Assembly (NCBI GenBank): GCA_036656795.1
Contig: JAVXHR010000001.1
Coordinates: 162,049 to 226,048 of the forward strand
Direction: 5' to 3'
Length of the DNA: 64,000 bases
Source of the DNA: CAUPWF01 sp036656795
Lineage (GTDB): Bacteria; Bacillota; Clostridia; Lachnospirales; Lachnospiraceae
The notes below the pieces were generated by a model. It made no database searches and had not been told where the DNA came from. It was given only the letters and a program-made list of their open reading frames with translations. Below are positions 18,650 to 27,025 of this stretch, piece after piece. The translations under genes were made by a program, and so were the position numbers. Position 1 is the stretch's first letter. Every line of letters starts with the position of its first letter.

Positions 18650-19465
18650 ATGAAAAAGAAATTGATTTTTGTAACACTAATGGTATTGACTATGCTTATG
18701 ATAGGGTGTAGCGCAAAAGAAACGAAAACAGAAAAAAAAGATACAGGGAAGCCAAAGGCAGGAGAAACATTTACGCTCGGATTTGATGCTAGTTTTCCAC
18801 CTTACGGATATCAAGATGATGATGGAGAATATGTAGGATTTGATTTGGATCTTGCACAGGAAGTGTGTGATAGAAATGAATGGGAGTTGGTGAAACAGCC
18901 AATTGATTGGGATTCAAAAGATATGGAGTTGTCTTCTGGAACGATTGACTGTATCTGGAATGGTTTTACGATGAATGGTAGAGAGGATAAATATGTATGG
19001 TCAAAGCCATATGTAGATAACAGCCAGGTAGTTGTTGTAAAAAAAGATTCTGGAATTACAACGCTTAAAGATTTGACTGGAAAAAATGTTGTTGTACAAG
19101 CAGATTCTTCTGCGCTGGCAGCATTGGAAGACCCGAAAGTCTGTGCAGATTTGGCGGGAACATTTGGGAGTTTAGATCAGGTTCCGGAATATAATACTGC
19201 TTTTATGAATTTGGAAGCAGGAGCGGCTGATGCGGTTGCATTAGACATAGGTGTGGCAAAGTATCAGATTGATTCTAGAGGTGATGGGTTTGTGATGTTG
19301 AAAGAAGAGTTATCAGCAGAACAGTATGGAATTGGATTTGCTCTAGGAAATGAAGCGTTGCGTGATGCAGTGCAAAAGTCATTAGATGAGATGTCAACAG
19401 ACGGCACCCTCCAAGAAATTGGAAAGAAGTGGGGCGTGGAAGATGCTATTTGTATAAAAAAATAA
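18650..19465 (+). CDS. amino-acid ABC transporter substrate-binding lipoprotein
   Basis: A 271-residue lipoprotein. The start at ATG 18650 follows CGGAGGG and gives a signal peptide ending in the lipobox MIGC (Cys near residue 20); the frame stays open upstream to a GTG but without an SD site. The mature part is a type 3 solute-binding fold: FTLGFDASFPPYGYQDDDGEYVGFDLDLA is the family's N-terminal signature, and LTGKNVVVQADSSA the second-lobe entry. The family binds polar amino acids such as glutamine, arginine or cystine; the exact ligand is not decidable. It is the first gene of a three-gene importer, separated from the permease by a hairpin. Confidence 0.9.
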   Translation: MKKKLIFVTLMVLTMLMIGCSAKETKTEKKDTGKPKAGETFTLGFDASFPPYGYQDDDGEYVGFDLDLAQEVCDRNEWELVKQPIDWDSKDMELSSGTIDCIWNGFTMNGREDKYVWSKPYVDNSQVVVVKKDSGITTLKDLTGKNVVVQADSSALAALEDPKVCADLAGTFGSLDQVPEYNTAFMNLEAGAADAVALDIGVAKYQIDSRGDGFVMLKEELSAEQYGIGFALGNEALRDAVQKSLDEMSTDGTLQEIGKKWGVEDAICIKK

Positions 19466-19469
19466 ATGG

Positions 19470-19501
19470 AAAAGGTCAGAGCTTAAGAGTCTGACCTTTT
19501 T
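19470..19501 (+). terminator. intra-operon terminator/attenuator after the binding protein gene
   Basis: AAAAGGTCAGA pairs perfectly with TCTGACCTTTT around GCTTAAGAG. It lies between the binding-protein and permease genes of one importer and would let the binding protein be made in excess of the membrane parts. Confidence 0.75.
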
Positions 19502-19521
19502 AGGATTTCAAGGAGGAGTGT

Positions 19522-20172
19522 ATGAGTGTTTTTGAGATTGTAAAACAATTGGGAAATGGAATGTTAGTTTCGGTGGAAATTTTTGTGTCTACACTTCTGT
19601 TTTCACTTCCATTAGGGCTGATTATTGCGTTTGGAAGAATGTCAAAATGTAAAACTGTACGGGGAATCACAAAGATATATATATCGATTATGCGTGGGAC
19701 GCCACTGATGTTGCAACTGATGGTAGTATATTTTGGCCCATTTTTTCTATTTGGAATTCGAACAGAACCCGAATATCGATTGATTGCGGTGCTTATCGGA
19801 TTTGCTGTTAATTATGCAGCCTATTTTGCTGAAATTTATCGCGGGGGTATTGAATCTATGCCAATAGGTCAGTATGAGGCGGCACGAGTACTTGGTTATA
19901 ATAAGATTCAAACTTTTTTTGTGATTATATTGCCACAAGTATGGAAACGTATCCTGCCATCTATAACCAACGAAGTAATTACGTTGGTTAAAGATACTTC
20001 ATTGGCATTTGTGCTTGGAGTTGCAGAGATGTTCACACTGGCAAAAAGGATTGCAAGTGCTCAAACTTCTATGATTCCATTTGTGGTGGCAGGAGTCTTA
20101 TATTATATATTTAATTTGATTGTTGCAATCGTTATGGAAAAAACAGAACAAAAAATGAATTATTATCGATAA
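19522..20172 (+). CDS. amino-acid ABC transporter permease
   Basis: A 216-residue inner-membrane protein of the HisM/GlnP type, with about five hydrophobic helices. The cytoplasmic EAA loop that contacts the ATPase is visible as QYEAARVLGYNKIQTFFVIILPQ (split around residues 113-135). IMRGTPLMLQLMVVYFG is the conserved segment early in the permease fold. It would import the ligand captured by the upstream lipoprotein. AAGGAGGAG precedes the ATG, and the ATPase gene starts 13 nt after the stop. Length is normal. Confidence 0.92.
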   Translation: MSVFEIVKQLGNGMLVSVEIFVSTLLFSLPLGLIIAFGRMSKCKTVRGITKIYISIMRGTPLMLQLMVVYFGPFFLFGIRTEPEYRLIAVLIGFAVNYAAYFAEIYRGGIESMPIGQYEAARVLGYNKIQTFFVIILPQVWKRILPSITNEVITLVKDTSLAFVLGVAEMFTLAKRIASAQTSMIPFVVAGVLYYIFNLIVAIVMEKTEQKMNYYR

Positions 20173-20185
20173 GGAGGGATTCTGG

Positions 20186-20869
20186 TTGAGCTTATTGGAA
20201 ATGCAACATATTGGGAAAAGTTTTGAACAAATAGAAGTTTTAAAAGATATATCTCTTACGGTAGAAGAAGGAGAAGTACTTGCAATTATAGGTCCTTCCG
20301 GTTCGGGAAAATCAACGTTATTACGATGTGCAATAGGACTGGAACCCATAGATAAAGGTGTTATGCGTTATGAGGGACAATCGGGGTTGGTGTTTCAGAA
20401 TTTTAATTTGTTTCCACATTTTACGGTGATGAAGAATATAACAGATGCGCCAATACGAGTGCAGAAACGTAATAAAGAAGAAGTGTATGCAGAAGCTAAA
20501 GAATTACTGATGAAGATGGGATTGTCAGATAGGGAAGAAGCTTATCCGTTTCAATTATCAGGTGGACAGCAGCAACGTGTATCTATTGCAAGAGCCCTTG
20601 CAATGAACCCAAACATCTTATTCTTTGATGAACCGACTTCGGCATTAGATCCGGAGTTGACAGGGGAGATATTAAAAGTAATCAAAGATCTTGCCGCAGA
20701 ACATATGACTATGGTTATTGTAACCCATGAGATGACATTTGCAAAAAATGTTGCAGACCAGATTATCTTTATGGATAACGGATATATTGCAAAAAAAGGA
20801 ACACCGGAAGAGGTATTTGGTTCTTATAACGAGAGAATGAAAGAATTTTTAGGTAAGTTTAGTGAGTAA
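20186..20869 (+). CDS. amino-acid ABC transporter ATP-binding protein
   Basis: A 227-residue ATPase. Walker A is GPSGSGKST, the Q-loop VFQNFNLFPH, the signature LSGGQQQRVSIARAL, Walker B ILFFDEPTSALDPE, and the switch His is in IVTHEM. The start is a TTG at 20186, chosen because GGAGG lies 8 nt upstream; an ATG at 20201 would cut into the first strand. Compared with typical GlnQ/HisP proteins, the stretch between the first beta sheet and the Q-loop is about a dozen residues shorter (GVMRYEGQSGLVFQ), a natural short variant and not a frameshift. It completes the three-gene importer. Confidence 0.92.
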   Translation: MSLLEMQHIGKSFEQIEVLKDISLTVEEGEVLAIIGPSGSGKSTLLRCAIGLEPIDKGVMRYEGQSGLVFQNFNLFPHFTVMKNITDAPIRVQKRNKEEVYAEAKELLMKMGLSDREEAYPFQLSGGQQQRVSIARALAMNPNILFFDEPTSALDPELTGEILKVIKDLAAEHMTMVIVTHEMTFAKNVADQIIFMDNGYIAKKGTPEEVFGSYNERMKEFLGKFSE

Positions 20870-20874
20870 TTTTA

Positions 20875-20903
20875 TTGATTTTATATGATGAGTGTATTAT
20901 AAT
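20875..20903 (+). promoter_or_regulatory. promoter for purC-purF-purB
   Basis: TTGATT (20875-20880), 17 nt, TATAAT (20898-20903), 48 nt upstream of the purC start. No PurR box pair or purine riboswitch was recognised in the short leader. Confidence 0.65.
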
Positions 20904-20950
20904 TTTTGAGAAAGACTATTTTATTATTAGAAAAGGAATGGTGTAAACGT

Positions 20951-21658
20951 ATGAAAAAGATGGAACAACTTTATGAAGGAAAAGCAAAGAAAGTTTTCAA
21001 AACGGACGATCCAGATATTGTAATTGTAGATTATAAAGATGATGCAACTGCTTTTAATGGTGAAAAAAAGGGAACCATTGTTGGAAAAGGTGTAATTAAT
21101 AATCGCATGACAAACTACATTTTTCAAGTATTAGAAAAAGAAGGTGTACCAACACATTTTGTGGAAGAATTAAGTGATCGTGAAACAGCTGTTAAAAAAG
21201 TAGATATTGTTCCACTAGAAGTAATTGTGCGTAATATTGCGGCCGGAAGTTTTTCGAAAAAATTGGGAATTGAAGAAGGAAGAAAGCTATTAGCACCTAC
21301 TTTAGAATTTAGTTATAAAGATGATGCACTTGGTGACCCTATGATTAATGATTATTTTGCAATTGCCATTGGAGCGTCTACACAAGAAGAAATTGATAAG
21401 ATTACAAAATATACATTTAAAGTGAATGAAGTACTCAAGAATTTTTTTGCAGATGCAGGAATTGAGTTAGTTGATTTTAAAATTGAATTTGGTCGTTACC
21501 ACGGAGAGGTTATCTTAGCAGATGAGATTTCACCGGATACGTGTCGGTTATGGGATATGAAGACTCATGAGAAATTAGATAAGGATCGTTTCCGTAGAGA
21601 TATGGGCAATGTAGAAGATGCATACCAAGAAGTATTTAAACGCATAGGGATTAAATAA
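20951..21658 (+). CDS. purC: phosphoribosylaminoimidazole-succinocarboxamide synthase
   Basis: A 235-residue SAICAR synthetase joining CAIR and aspartate with ATP in purine synthesis. Start: ATG 20951 gives MKKMEQLYEGKAKKVFKTDD, matching the usual N-terminus; an upstream in-frame ATG at 20906 lies right behind the -10 and is unlikely. The motifs LYEGKAKKV, FNGEKKGTIVGKGVINN and VDFKIEFGR are all family-typical. It opens a purine block with purF 12 nt downstream and purB after that. Length is normal. The SD (AAGGAA) is somewhat distant. Confidence 0.95.
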   Translation: MKKMEQLYEGKAKKVFKTDDPDIVIVDYKDDATAFNGEKKGTIVGKGVINNRMTNYIFQVLEKEGVPTHFVEELSDRETAVKKVDIVPLEVIVRNIAAGSFSKKLGIEEGRKLLAPTLEFSYKDDALGDPMINDYFAIAIGASTQEEIDKITKYTFKVNEVLKNFFADAGIELVDFKIEFGRYHGEVILADEISPDTCRLWDMKTHEKLDKDRFRRDMGNVEDAYQEVFKRIGIK

Positions 21659-21670
21659 GGAGTTTAAAAC

Positions 21671-23095
21671 ATGCAAAAAAGTTATAATGATGAATTACAT
21701 GAAGAATGTGGTGTGTTTGGGGCATATAATATGGATGGAGCAGATGTTGCATCTTCTATTTATTATGGCCTTTTTGCACTACAACATAGAGGACAAGAGA
21801 GTTGTGGCATTGCGGTTACAGATACTTATGGAAAACGGACCATGCTCTCCAAAAAAGGATTGGGACTTGTAAATGATGTGTTTAATGAAGAGGAACTGTT
21901 GGCACTGAAAGGAAATTTAGGTGTTGGACATGTTCGTTACTCCACAACCGGAGCGTCCAGATTGGAAAATGCACAGCCTTTGGTTATTAATTATATTAAA
22001 GGAACATTGGCTATTGCACATAATGGAAATCTTGTAAATGCCGCAGAATTAAGAGAAGAGTTGGCATATACAGGAGCTATCTTTCAGACAACCAATGATT
22101 CGGAAGTAATTGCATATTACATTGCGCGTGAAAGATTAAATACCCATACAGTGGAAAATGCGGTTCAAAATGCAATGAAGAAGATCCAAGGTGCATATGC
22201 ACTTGTAATCAGTAGTCCAAGAAAGATGATTGGTGTTAGGGATCCGTTTGGTTTAAAACCATTATGTATTGGAAAACGTGAAAATACGTACTTCTTGGCA
22301 TCGGAAAGCTGTGCAATTGCTGCAGTTGGTGGAGAATTTGTGCGTGATGTAGAACCTGGCGAGATTGTGAGTATCACGAATCAAGGAGTAAGCTCGGATT
22401 TAAGTATGAGTATTCCGCCGGAGAAACAGGCGAGGTGCATCTTTGAGTATATTTATTTTGCAAGAACAGATAGTACTATTGATAATGTGAATGTGTATCA
22501 TTCGAGAATTATTGCGGGAAAAGCTTTGGCAGAATCATATCCGGTAGAAGCAGATCTGGTGGTTGGAGTTCCAGATTCAGGACTTGTAGCGGCAAAAGGA
22601 TACTCAGAAAAGTCGGGAATTCCTTATGGTATGGCATTTCATAAGAATAGTTATGTTGGACGTACTTTTATTAAGCCAAAACAAAGCCAGCGGGAATCAA
22701 GTGTAAAGATTAAGCTAAATGTAATTGAAGAAGTGGTAAAAGGAAAGCGCATAATTATGGTAGATGATTCTATTGTAAGAGGAACTACTTGTGCAAATAT
22801 TATAAGAATGTTAAAAAAAGCAGGAGCTACAGAGGTACATGTACGTGTTAGCTCACCACCGTTCCTGCATCCTTGTTATTTTGGTACAGATGTTCCATCT
22901 AATGAACAGTTAATTGCCCACACTCATACGCAGGATGAAATCTGTCAGATTATTGGAGCGGATTCATTGGGATATATGGAAGTAGATAAACTTCCAAGTT
23001 TGATTGAAGGCTTATCATTTTGTGATGCCTGTTTTACAGGGAAATACCCAATGAAAGTGCCGCATAAAGACTTGAGTCAAGCATTTGAAGTTTAG
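21671..23095 (+). CDS. purF: amidophosphoribosyltransferase
   Basis: A 474-residue enzyme that starts purine synthesis by making phosphoribosylamine from PRPP and glutamine. An N-terminal propeptide of about 12 residues precedes the catalytic Cys13 (EECGVFGAYN), as in B. subtilis-type PurF, so autoprocessing is expected. The Ntn glutaminase domain spans about 13-240, then the phosphoribosyltransferase domain with the PRPP loop IIMVDDSIVRGTT near residue 360. Cys residues in the C-terminal region (FCDACFTGKYP) fit the Fe-S-bearing type. It lies between purC and purB. Confidence 0.95.
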   Translation: MQKSYNDELHEECGVFGAYNMDGADVASSIYYGLFALQHRGQESCGIAVTDTYGKRTMLSKKGLGLVNDVFNEEELLALKGNLGVGHVRYSTTGASRLENAQPLVINYIKGTLAIAHNGNLVNAAELREELAYTGAIFQTTNDSEVIAYYIARERLNTHTVENAVQNAMKKIQGAYALVISSPRKMIGVRDPFGLKPLCIGKRENTYFLASESCAIAAVGGEFVRDVEPGEIVSITNQGVSSDLSMSIPPEKQARCIFEYIYFARTDSTIDNVNVYHSRIIAGKALAESYPVEADLVVGVPDSGLVAAKGYSEKSGIPYGMAFHKNSYVGRTFIKPKQSQRESSVKIKLNVIEEVVKGKRIIMVDDSIVRGTTCANIIRMLKKAGATEVHVRVSSPPFLHPCYFGTDVPSNEQLIAHTHTQDEICQIIGADSLGYMEVDKLPSLIEGLSFCDACFTGKYPMKVPHKDLSQAFEV

Positions 23096-23133
23096 GGTTT
23101 AAATGGAAGAACGGAAAACGGAGGAAGCAAATA

Positions 23134-24564
23134 GTGAACGATAGATATCAAAGTCCATTATCAGAACGATACGCCAGTAAAGAAATGCAGTATATATTTT
23201 CACCGGATATGAAATTTAAGACTTGGAGAAAATTATGGATTGCACTTGCAGAAACAGAAAAAGAATTAGGATTGAATATAACTGATGAACAAATTGCCGA
23301 ATTGAAGGAACATGCAACGACCATTAATTATGAAACTGCAAAAGAACGTGAAAAGATAGTACGCCATGATGTGATGGCTCATGTATATGCATATGGTCAA
23401 CAGTGTCCTTTGGCAAAGGGGATTATTCACTTAGGCGCAACATCTTGTTATGTAGGTGATAACACAGATATAATTGTGATGGCTGAGGCACTTCGCTTAG
23501 TGAAAAAGAAATTAGTGAATGTAATTGATGAATTAGGCAAGTTTGCAGAAACCTATAAAGAACTTCCGACATTGGGATTCACACATTTCCAACCGGCACA
23601 ACCAACAACAGTGGGGAAAAGAGCAACTCTGTGGATGCAGGAGTTTATGTTAGATTTAGAAGATTTGGATTATGTACTTGATAGCTTAAAGTTACTAGGT
23701 TCTAAAGGAACTACAGGAACCCAGGCAAGTTTTTTAGAGTTGTTTGAGGGCAATCAGGAGATTATAGATAAGATAGATCCTATGATTGCAAACAAAATGG
23801 GATTCAAGGATTGTTATCCGGTATCAGGACAGACCTATTCTAGGAAGATAGATACAAGGGTGATGAATGTGTTGGCTGGAATAGCAGCCAGTGCACATAA
23901 GTTCTCCAATGACATTCGATTATTGCAACATCTAAAAGAAGTAGAAGAGCCATTTGAAAAGAGTCAGATTGGTTCTTCGGCTATGGCATATAAAAGAAAT
24001 CCAATGAGAAGTGAACGGATTGCTTCTTTGTCTAGGTATGTAATGATAGATGCTATGAATCCGGCGATTACCTCAGCATCACAATGGTTTGAAAGAACAT
24101 TGGACGACTCGGCTAATAAAAGATTAAGCGTTCCGGAGGGCTTCTTAGCGATAGATGGTATCTTGGATCTTTGCTTAAATGTAGTAGACGGGTTAGTAGT
24201 GTATCCCAAAGTGATTGAAAAAAGGTTGTTATCAGAATTACCTTTTATGGCTACAGAAAATATAATGATGGATGCTGTAAAAGCAGGTGGAGATAGACAG
24301 GAATTACATGAAAGAATAAGAGAACTTTCTATGGAAGCTGGAAAGAATGTGAAAGAAAAAGGATTAGATAACAATTTGTTGGAGCTGATTGCTGCTGATC
24401 CTGCTTTTAATATGAACTTGGAAGATTTGCAAAAGACAATGGATCCCCATAAATACGTGGGGTGTGCAAAAGAACAAGTAGAATCATTCTTGAAGAAAGT
24501 TGTATCTCCGGTTTTAGAAAAGAACAAAAAATTGTTAGGCTTAAAAGCTGAAATAAATGTATAA
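23134..24564 (+). CDS. purB: adenylosuccinate lyase
   Basis: A 476-residue member of the fumarase/aspartase superfamily. It cleaves SAICAR to AICAR and adenylosuccinate to AMP, releasing fumarate. The signature loop is visible as GSSAMAYKRNPMRSE near residue 283, and ARG/HIS-type motifs THFQPAQPTTVGKR near residue 150. The start is GTG at 23134, with GGAGG 8 nt upstream. It ends the purine block: a terminator follows 14 nt after the stop. Length is in the usual range for the long clostridial PurB. Confidence 0.95.
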   Translation: MNDRYQSPLSERYASKEMQYIFSPDMKFKTWRKLWIALAETEKELGLNITDEQIAELKEHATTINYETAKEREKIVRHDVMAHVYAYGQQCPLAKGIIHLGATSCYVGDNTDIIVMAEALRLVKKKLVNVIDELGKFAETYKELPTLGFTHFQPAQPTTVGKRATLWMQEFMLDLEDLDYVLDSLKLLGSKGTTGTQASFLELFEGNQEIIDKIDPMIANKMGFKDCYPVSGQTYSRKIDTRVMNVLAGIAASAHKFSNDIRLLQHLKEVEEPFEKSQIGSSAMAYKRNPMRSERIASLSRYVMIDAMNPAITSASQWFERTLDDSANKRLSVPEGFLAIDGILDLCLNVVDGLVVYPKVIEKRLLSELPFMATENIMMDAVKAGGDRQELHERIRELSMEAGKNVKEKGLDNNLLELIAADPAFNMNLEDLQKTMDPHKYVGCAKEQVESFLKKVVSPVLEKNKKLLGLKAEINV

Positions 24565-24577
24565 TTAAAATTATCAG

Positions 24578-24618
24578 ATATTGTCGGAAATCAAAAGAAA
24601 GTTTCCGGCAATATTTTT
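24578..24618 (+). terminator. rho-independent terminator after purB
   Basis: ATATTGTCGGAAA pairs with TTTCCGGCAATAT (one wobble), followed by TTTTTGT. Confidence 0.8.
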
Positions 24619-24667
24619 GTGTATTTTTTAGTGACAAAAATTTAACGCGTCAAAGCGAATAGATACA

Positions 24668-24778
24668 TAGTGCACAAAAAAACAATGTGTCAATAGTGCA
24701 ATATACAAGAAAAAAATCGTTATATTTGTAACATCGATAAATAGTCGACAAAAAAAGTGGATAATAGTTAACAAAAAA
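24668..24778 (+). repeat. three TAGTNNAC-A6 repeats upstream of agcS
   Basis: TAGTGCACAAAAAAA (24668), TAGTCGACAAAAAAA (24742) and TAGTTAACAAAAAA (24765) share TAGT, a 6-bp palindrome GTNNAC and an A-tract. A weaker fourth copy (AATAGTGCAATATAC) lies near 24692. They sit 20-130 bp upstream of the agcS promoter in a 327-bp gap that holds no gene. Confidence 0.45.
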
Positions 24779-24787
24779 TATATATGA

Positions 24788-24828
24788 TGCATAAATTGGT
24801 TGCAGTTTATGCAAAAGTACTCTATTAT
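24788..24828 (+). promoter_or_regulatory. agcS promoter with inverted repeat over the -35
   Basis: TTGCAG (24800-24805), 17 nt, TATTAT (24823-24828). Perfect arms TGCATAAA (24788-24795) and TTTATGCA (24806-24813) enclose the -35, so a dimeric regulator bound there would block RNA polymerase. Confidence 0.55.
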
Positions 24829-24891
24829 AAAGAGGCTATATAATGTTTATTTGATTTATCTATAGGAGATGAGAAAAAGGAGGATTTAAAA

Positions 24892-26271
24892 TTGGCAGTA
24901 TTTGAACAAATTATCATGACGGTAAATGGGTGGCTTTGGGACTATTTACTTTTAATCCTTTTAGTGGGGACAGGTGTTTGGTTTACAATTAGAACCGGTT
25001 TTATCCAGGTAAGGGGATTTGGAGAAGGCTGGAGAAGAACATTTGGTGGACTTTTTAAAAAGAGTGATGCGGCAGATAAAGATGGAATGTCTTCATTCCA
25101 GGCATTGGCAACAGCTATCGCAGCGCAAGTTGGAACAGGAAATTTAGCAGGTGCGGCAACAGCAATTGCAGTTGGTGGACCGGGAGCGATTTTCTGGATG
25201 TGGGTAAGTGCATTTTTTGGAATGGCAACTATCTACGCCGAAGCATTAATGGCTCAAAAGTACAAACAAGTTGGAGCAGATGGTAATATCACAGGAGGTC
25301 CTGTTTATTATATCAAGGCAGCATTTAAGGGTACATTTGGTAAGGTTTTAGCAGGAACATTTGCGGTTCTTATTATTTTAGCACTTGGTTTTATGGGAAA
25401 TGCAGTTCAATCAAACTCAATTGGAGATGCATTTGGAACAGCATTTGGTATTCAACCATGGATTGTTGGTATTGTGCTTGCAGTTTTAGCATTTATCGTA
25501 TTTTCAGGTGGTATTGCAAGAATTGCAAAATTCACAGAAACAATCGTACCAATTATGGCATTGTTCTATATTATTGGTTCTCTTATTGTAATCGGGGCAA
25601 ATATTCAAAACTTGCCACTTGCATTTAAAGAAATCTTTGTTGGAGCATTTGCACCTCAGGCAATTGCCGGTGGTGTTATTGGAGCAAGTATTCAAGTTGC
25701 TATGAAAAAAGGTGTTGCTCGTGGATTATTCTCTAACGAGGCTGGTATGGGATCTACACCTCATGCACATGCAATTGCAAAAGTAAAGCATCCTGCAGAA
25801 CAAGGTTTCGTAGCAATGATGGGTGTGTTTATTGATACATTTGTAATCTTGAATTTAACAGCGCTTGTTATTATTACAACACGTTCGGTAACACCGGATG
25901 GTTCTTTGATTGGAACAGCACTTACACAAGCAGGATTCTCATCTGTATTTGGTAAATTTGGAGAAATATTTATTGCGATTTGTATGTTCTTCTTTGCATT
26001 TTCAACCATTATTGGGTGGTATTTCTTTGGTGAAGCAAATATTAAATATTTGTTTGGCGCAAAAGCAGTTAAAGTATATGCAATACTTGTATGTGTTTGT
26101 ATTGTATTAGGAACATTTGGTAAAGTTCAACTCATCTGGGATATGTCAGATTGCTTTAACGGATTGATGGTAATTCCGAACTTAATAGGGTTATTAGGAT
26201 TATCAAAAGTGGTCAGTGAAGTACATAATGATTACCAAAATAATTTCAAGACAAAAAAAGTTTTAAAATAA
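24892..26271 (+). CDS. sodium:alanine/glycine symporter (AGCS family)
   Basis: A 459-residue membrane protein of the alanine or glycine:cation symporter family, with about ten hydrophobic helices. Family motifs seen: FQALATAIAAQVGTGNLAGAATAIAVGGPGA (in two parts, residues about 64-94), GGPVYYI and SNEAGMGSTPHAHAIA near residue 280. It starts at TTG 24892 with AAGGAGG 9 nt upstream. Standing directly before the glycine riboswitch and glycine reductase genes, it most likely imports glycine; alanine cannot be excluded. It has its own promoter, and a separate promoter drives the grd genes. Confidence 0.88.
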   Translation: MAVFEQIIMTVNGWLWDYLLLILLVGTGVWFTIRTGFIQVRGFGEGWRRTFGGLFKKSDAADKDGMSSFQALATAIAAQVGTGNLAGAATAIAVGGPGAIFWMWVSAFFGMATIYAEALMAQKYKQVGADGNITGGPVYYIKAAFKGTFGKVLAGTFAVLIILALGFMGNAVQSNSIGDAFGTAFGIQPWIVGIVLAVLAFIVFSGGIARIAKFTETIVPIMALFYIIGSLIVIGANIQNLPLAFKEIFVGAFAPQAIAGGVIGASIQVAMKKGVARGLFSNEAGMGSTPHAHAIAKVKHPAEQGFVAMMGVFIDTFVILNLTALVIITTRSVTPDGSLIGTALTQAGFSSVFGKFGEIFIAICMFFFAFSTIIGWYFFGEANIKYLFGAKAVKVYAILVCVCIVLGTFGKVQLIWDMSDCFNGLMVIPNLIGLLGLSKVVSEVHNDYQNNFKTKKVLK

Positions 26272-26283
26272 TAAAAAATATAA

Positions 26284-26311
26284 TTGACTATTCATAGATA
26301 CCTGTTATAAT
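26284..26311 (+). promoter_or_regulatory. promoter of the glycine reductase operon
   Basis: TTGACT (26284-26289), 16 nt, TATAAT (26306-26311) with an extended TG. The transcript would start near 26318 and enter the glycine riboswitch. Confidence 0.75.
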
Positions 26312-26363
26312 ACAAATAGTGTTAATCAATAAGATAGTCAGAGAAGTAAGTTGTGGGTTGATA

Positions 26364-26456
26364 TTTTTCGCGAGAGAGTCCTATGGACCGCCGAAGATGC
26401 AAACGTTGTCAATGGTCAATTGACGGGTGAAACTTTCAGGCAAAAGGATCGAAAAA
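26364..26456 (+). ncRNA. glycine riboswitch, single aptamer
   Basis: The aptamer core is recognisable: GCGAGAGAGTCC (26370-26381), ACCGCCGAAGATGCAAAC (26387-26404) and the 3' signature ACTTTCAGGCAAAAGGATCG (26432-26451). P1 is TTTTTCG (26364-26370) with CGAAAAA (26450-26456). Outside P1, TGTGG (26352-26356) can pair with CCACA (26461-26465), like the flanking 'ghost aptamer' helix described for singlet glycine riboswitches. There is no second full aptamer. It controls the grd operon through the terminator at 26506-26550; most glycine switches before glycine-using genes turn expression on. Confidence 0.92.
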
Positions 26457-26505
26457 AGTACCACACTCTGAAGCTTGTTTTGGATTATGTCAAGACAAAA
26501 GACAG

Positions 26506-26550
26506 AAGGACGACAGTGCAACCAAGGGTTGTATTTGTTGTCCTTTTTTT
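26506..26550 (+). terminator. riboswitch expression-platform terminator
   Basis: AAGGACGACAGTGCAACC pairs with GGTTGTATTTGTTGTCCTT around a small AAG loop and ends in a run of T. It lies between the aptamer and grdX, where conditional readthrough is expected. Confidence 0.85.
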
Positions 26551-26565
26551 AGACAGGTGGGAAAT

Positions 26566-26952
26566 ATGAAAAAAGCATTTGAGATTATTACAAATAATCC
26601 ATTGGTATATGATAAATTGAATAAAGAATACAACATTAGGTATAGTGAAATCTCTTACGAAGATATACTGAAAGAAGTAAGAAACCGGGTATACGAAGGA
26701 TATCAACTTCTTACACATCCATTATCAGGAAGTGTAAAACCCAATGAAACACCTTATAAGTCTGTGATGGTATCAACCACAAAAGGTACGCTAGATTTAC
26801 AATCAGTAGAAATTATTGAAAATGCAATTCATGCAGTTGGTAAATTCGAATTCAAATCGGATCGCTATCAACCGGAAGTATATGATGATTTTCAGGTAAT
26901 TGATCTTACGTTGATTGAGAGTGCACTTCCATCAGCAACAGCACAGTTATAA
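26566..26952 (+). CDS. grdX: GrdX protein
   Basis: A 128-residue small protein found at the head of glycine reductase operons in clostridia; its function is not established. Its start MKKAFEIITNNPLVYDKL and the central SYEDILKEVRNRVYEGYQLLTHPLSG segment are typical. ATG 26566 is chosen over the in-frame GTG 26557, because AGGTGG overlaps the latter and is well spaced from the former. It is the first gene after the riboswitch terminator, so it reports glycine control of the whole unit. No catalytic motif is visible. Confidence 0.85.
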   Translation: MKKAFEIITNNPLVYDKLNKEYNIRYSEISYEDILKEVRNRVYEGYQLLTHPLSGSVKPNETPYKSVMVSTTKGTLDLQSVEIIENAIHAVGKFEFKSDRYQPEVYDDFQVIDLTLIESALPSATAQL

Positions 26953-27025
26953 GCACAAGTGGGCTACAATAGTACGGAGTACTTTGAGCAAATAAACAAT
27001 CATTCATTAAAAGGAGGGAATTGCA

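Noticed and set aside
26284..26345. Rex (NADH-responsive) site at the grd promoter
   Set aside because: TGTTAATCAATAAG resembles half of TTGTTAA-N4-TTAACAA only; the other half does not match.
26457..26505. Second glycine aptamer (tandem riboswitch)
   Set aside because: The conserved GCCGAAGG and CAGGCAAAAGGAC-like elements do not occur a second time; only a flanking helix can be drawn.
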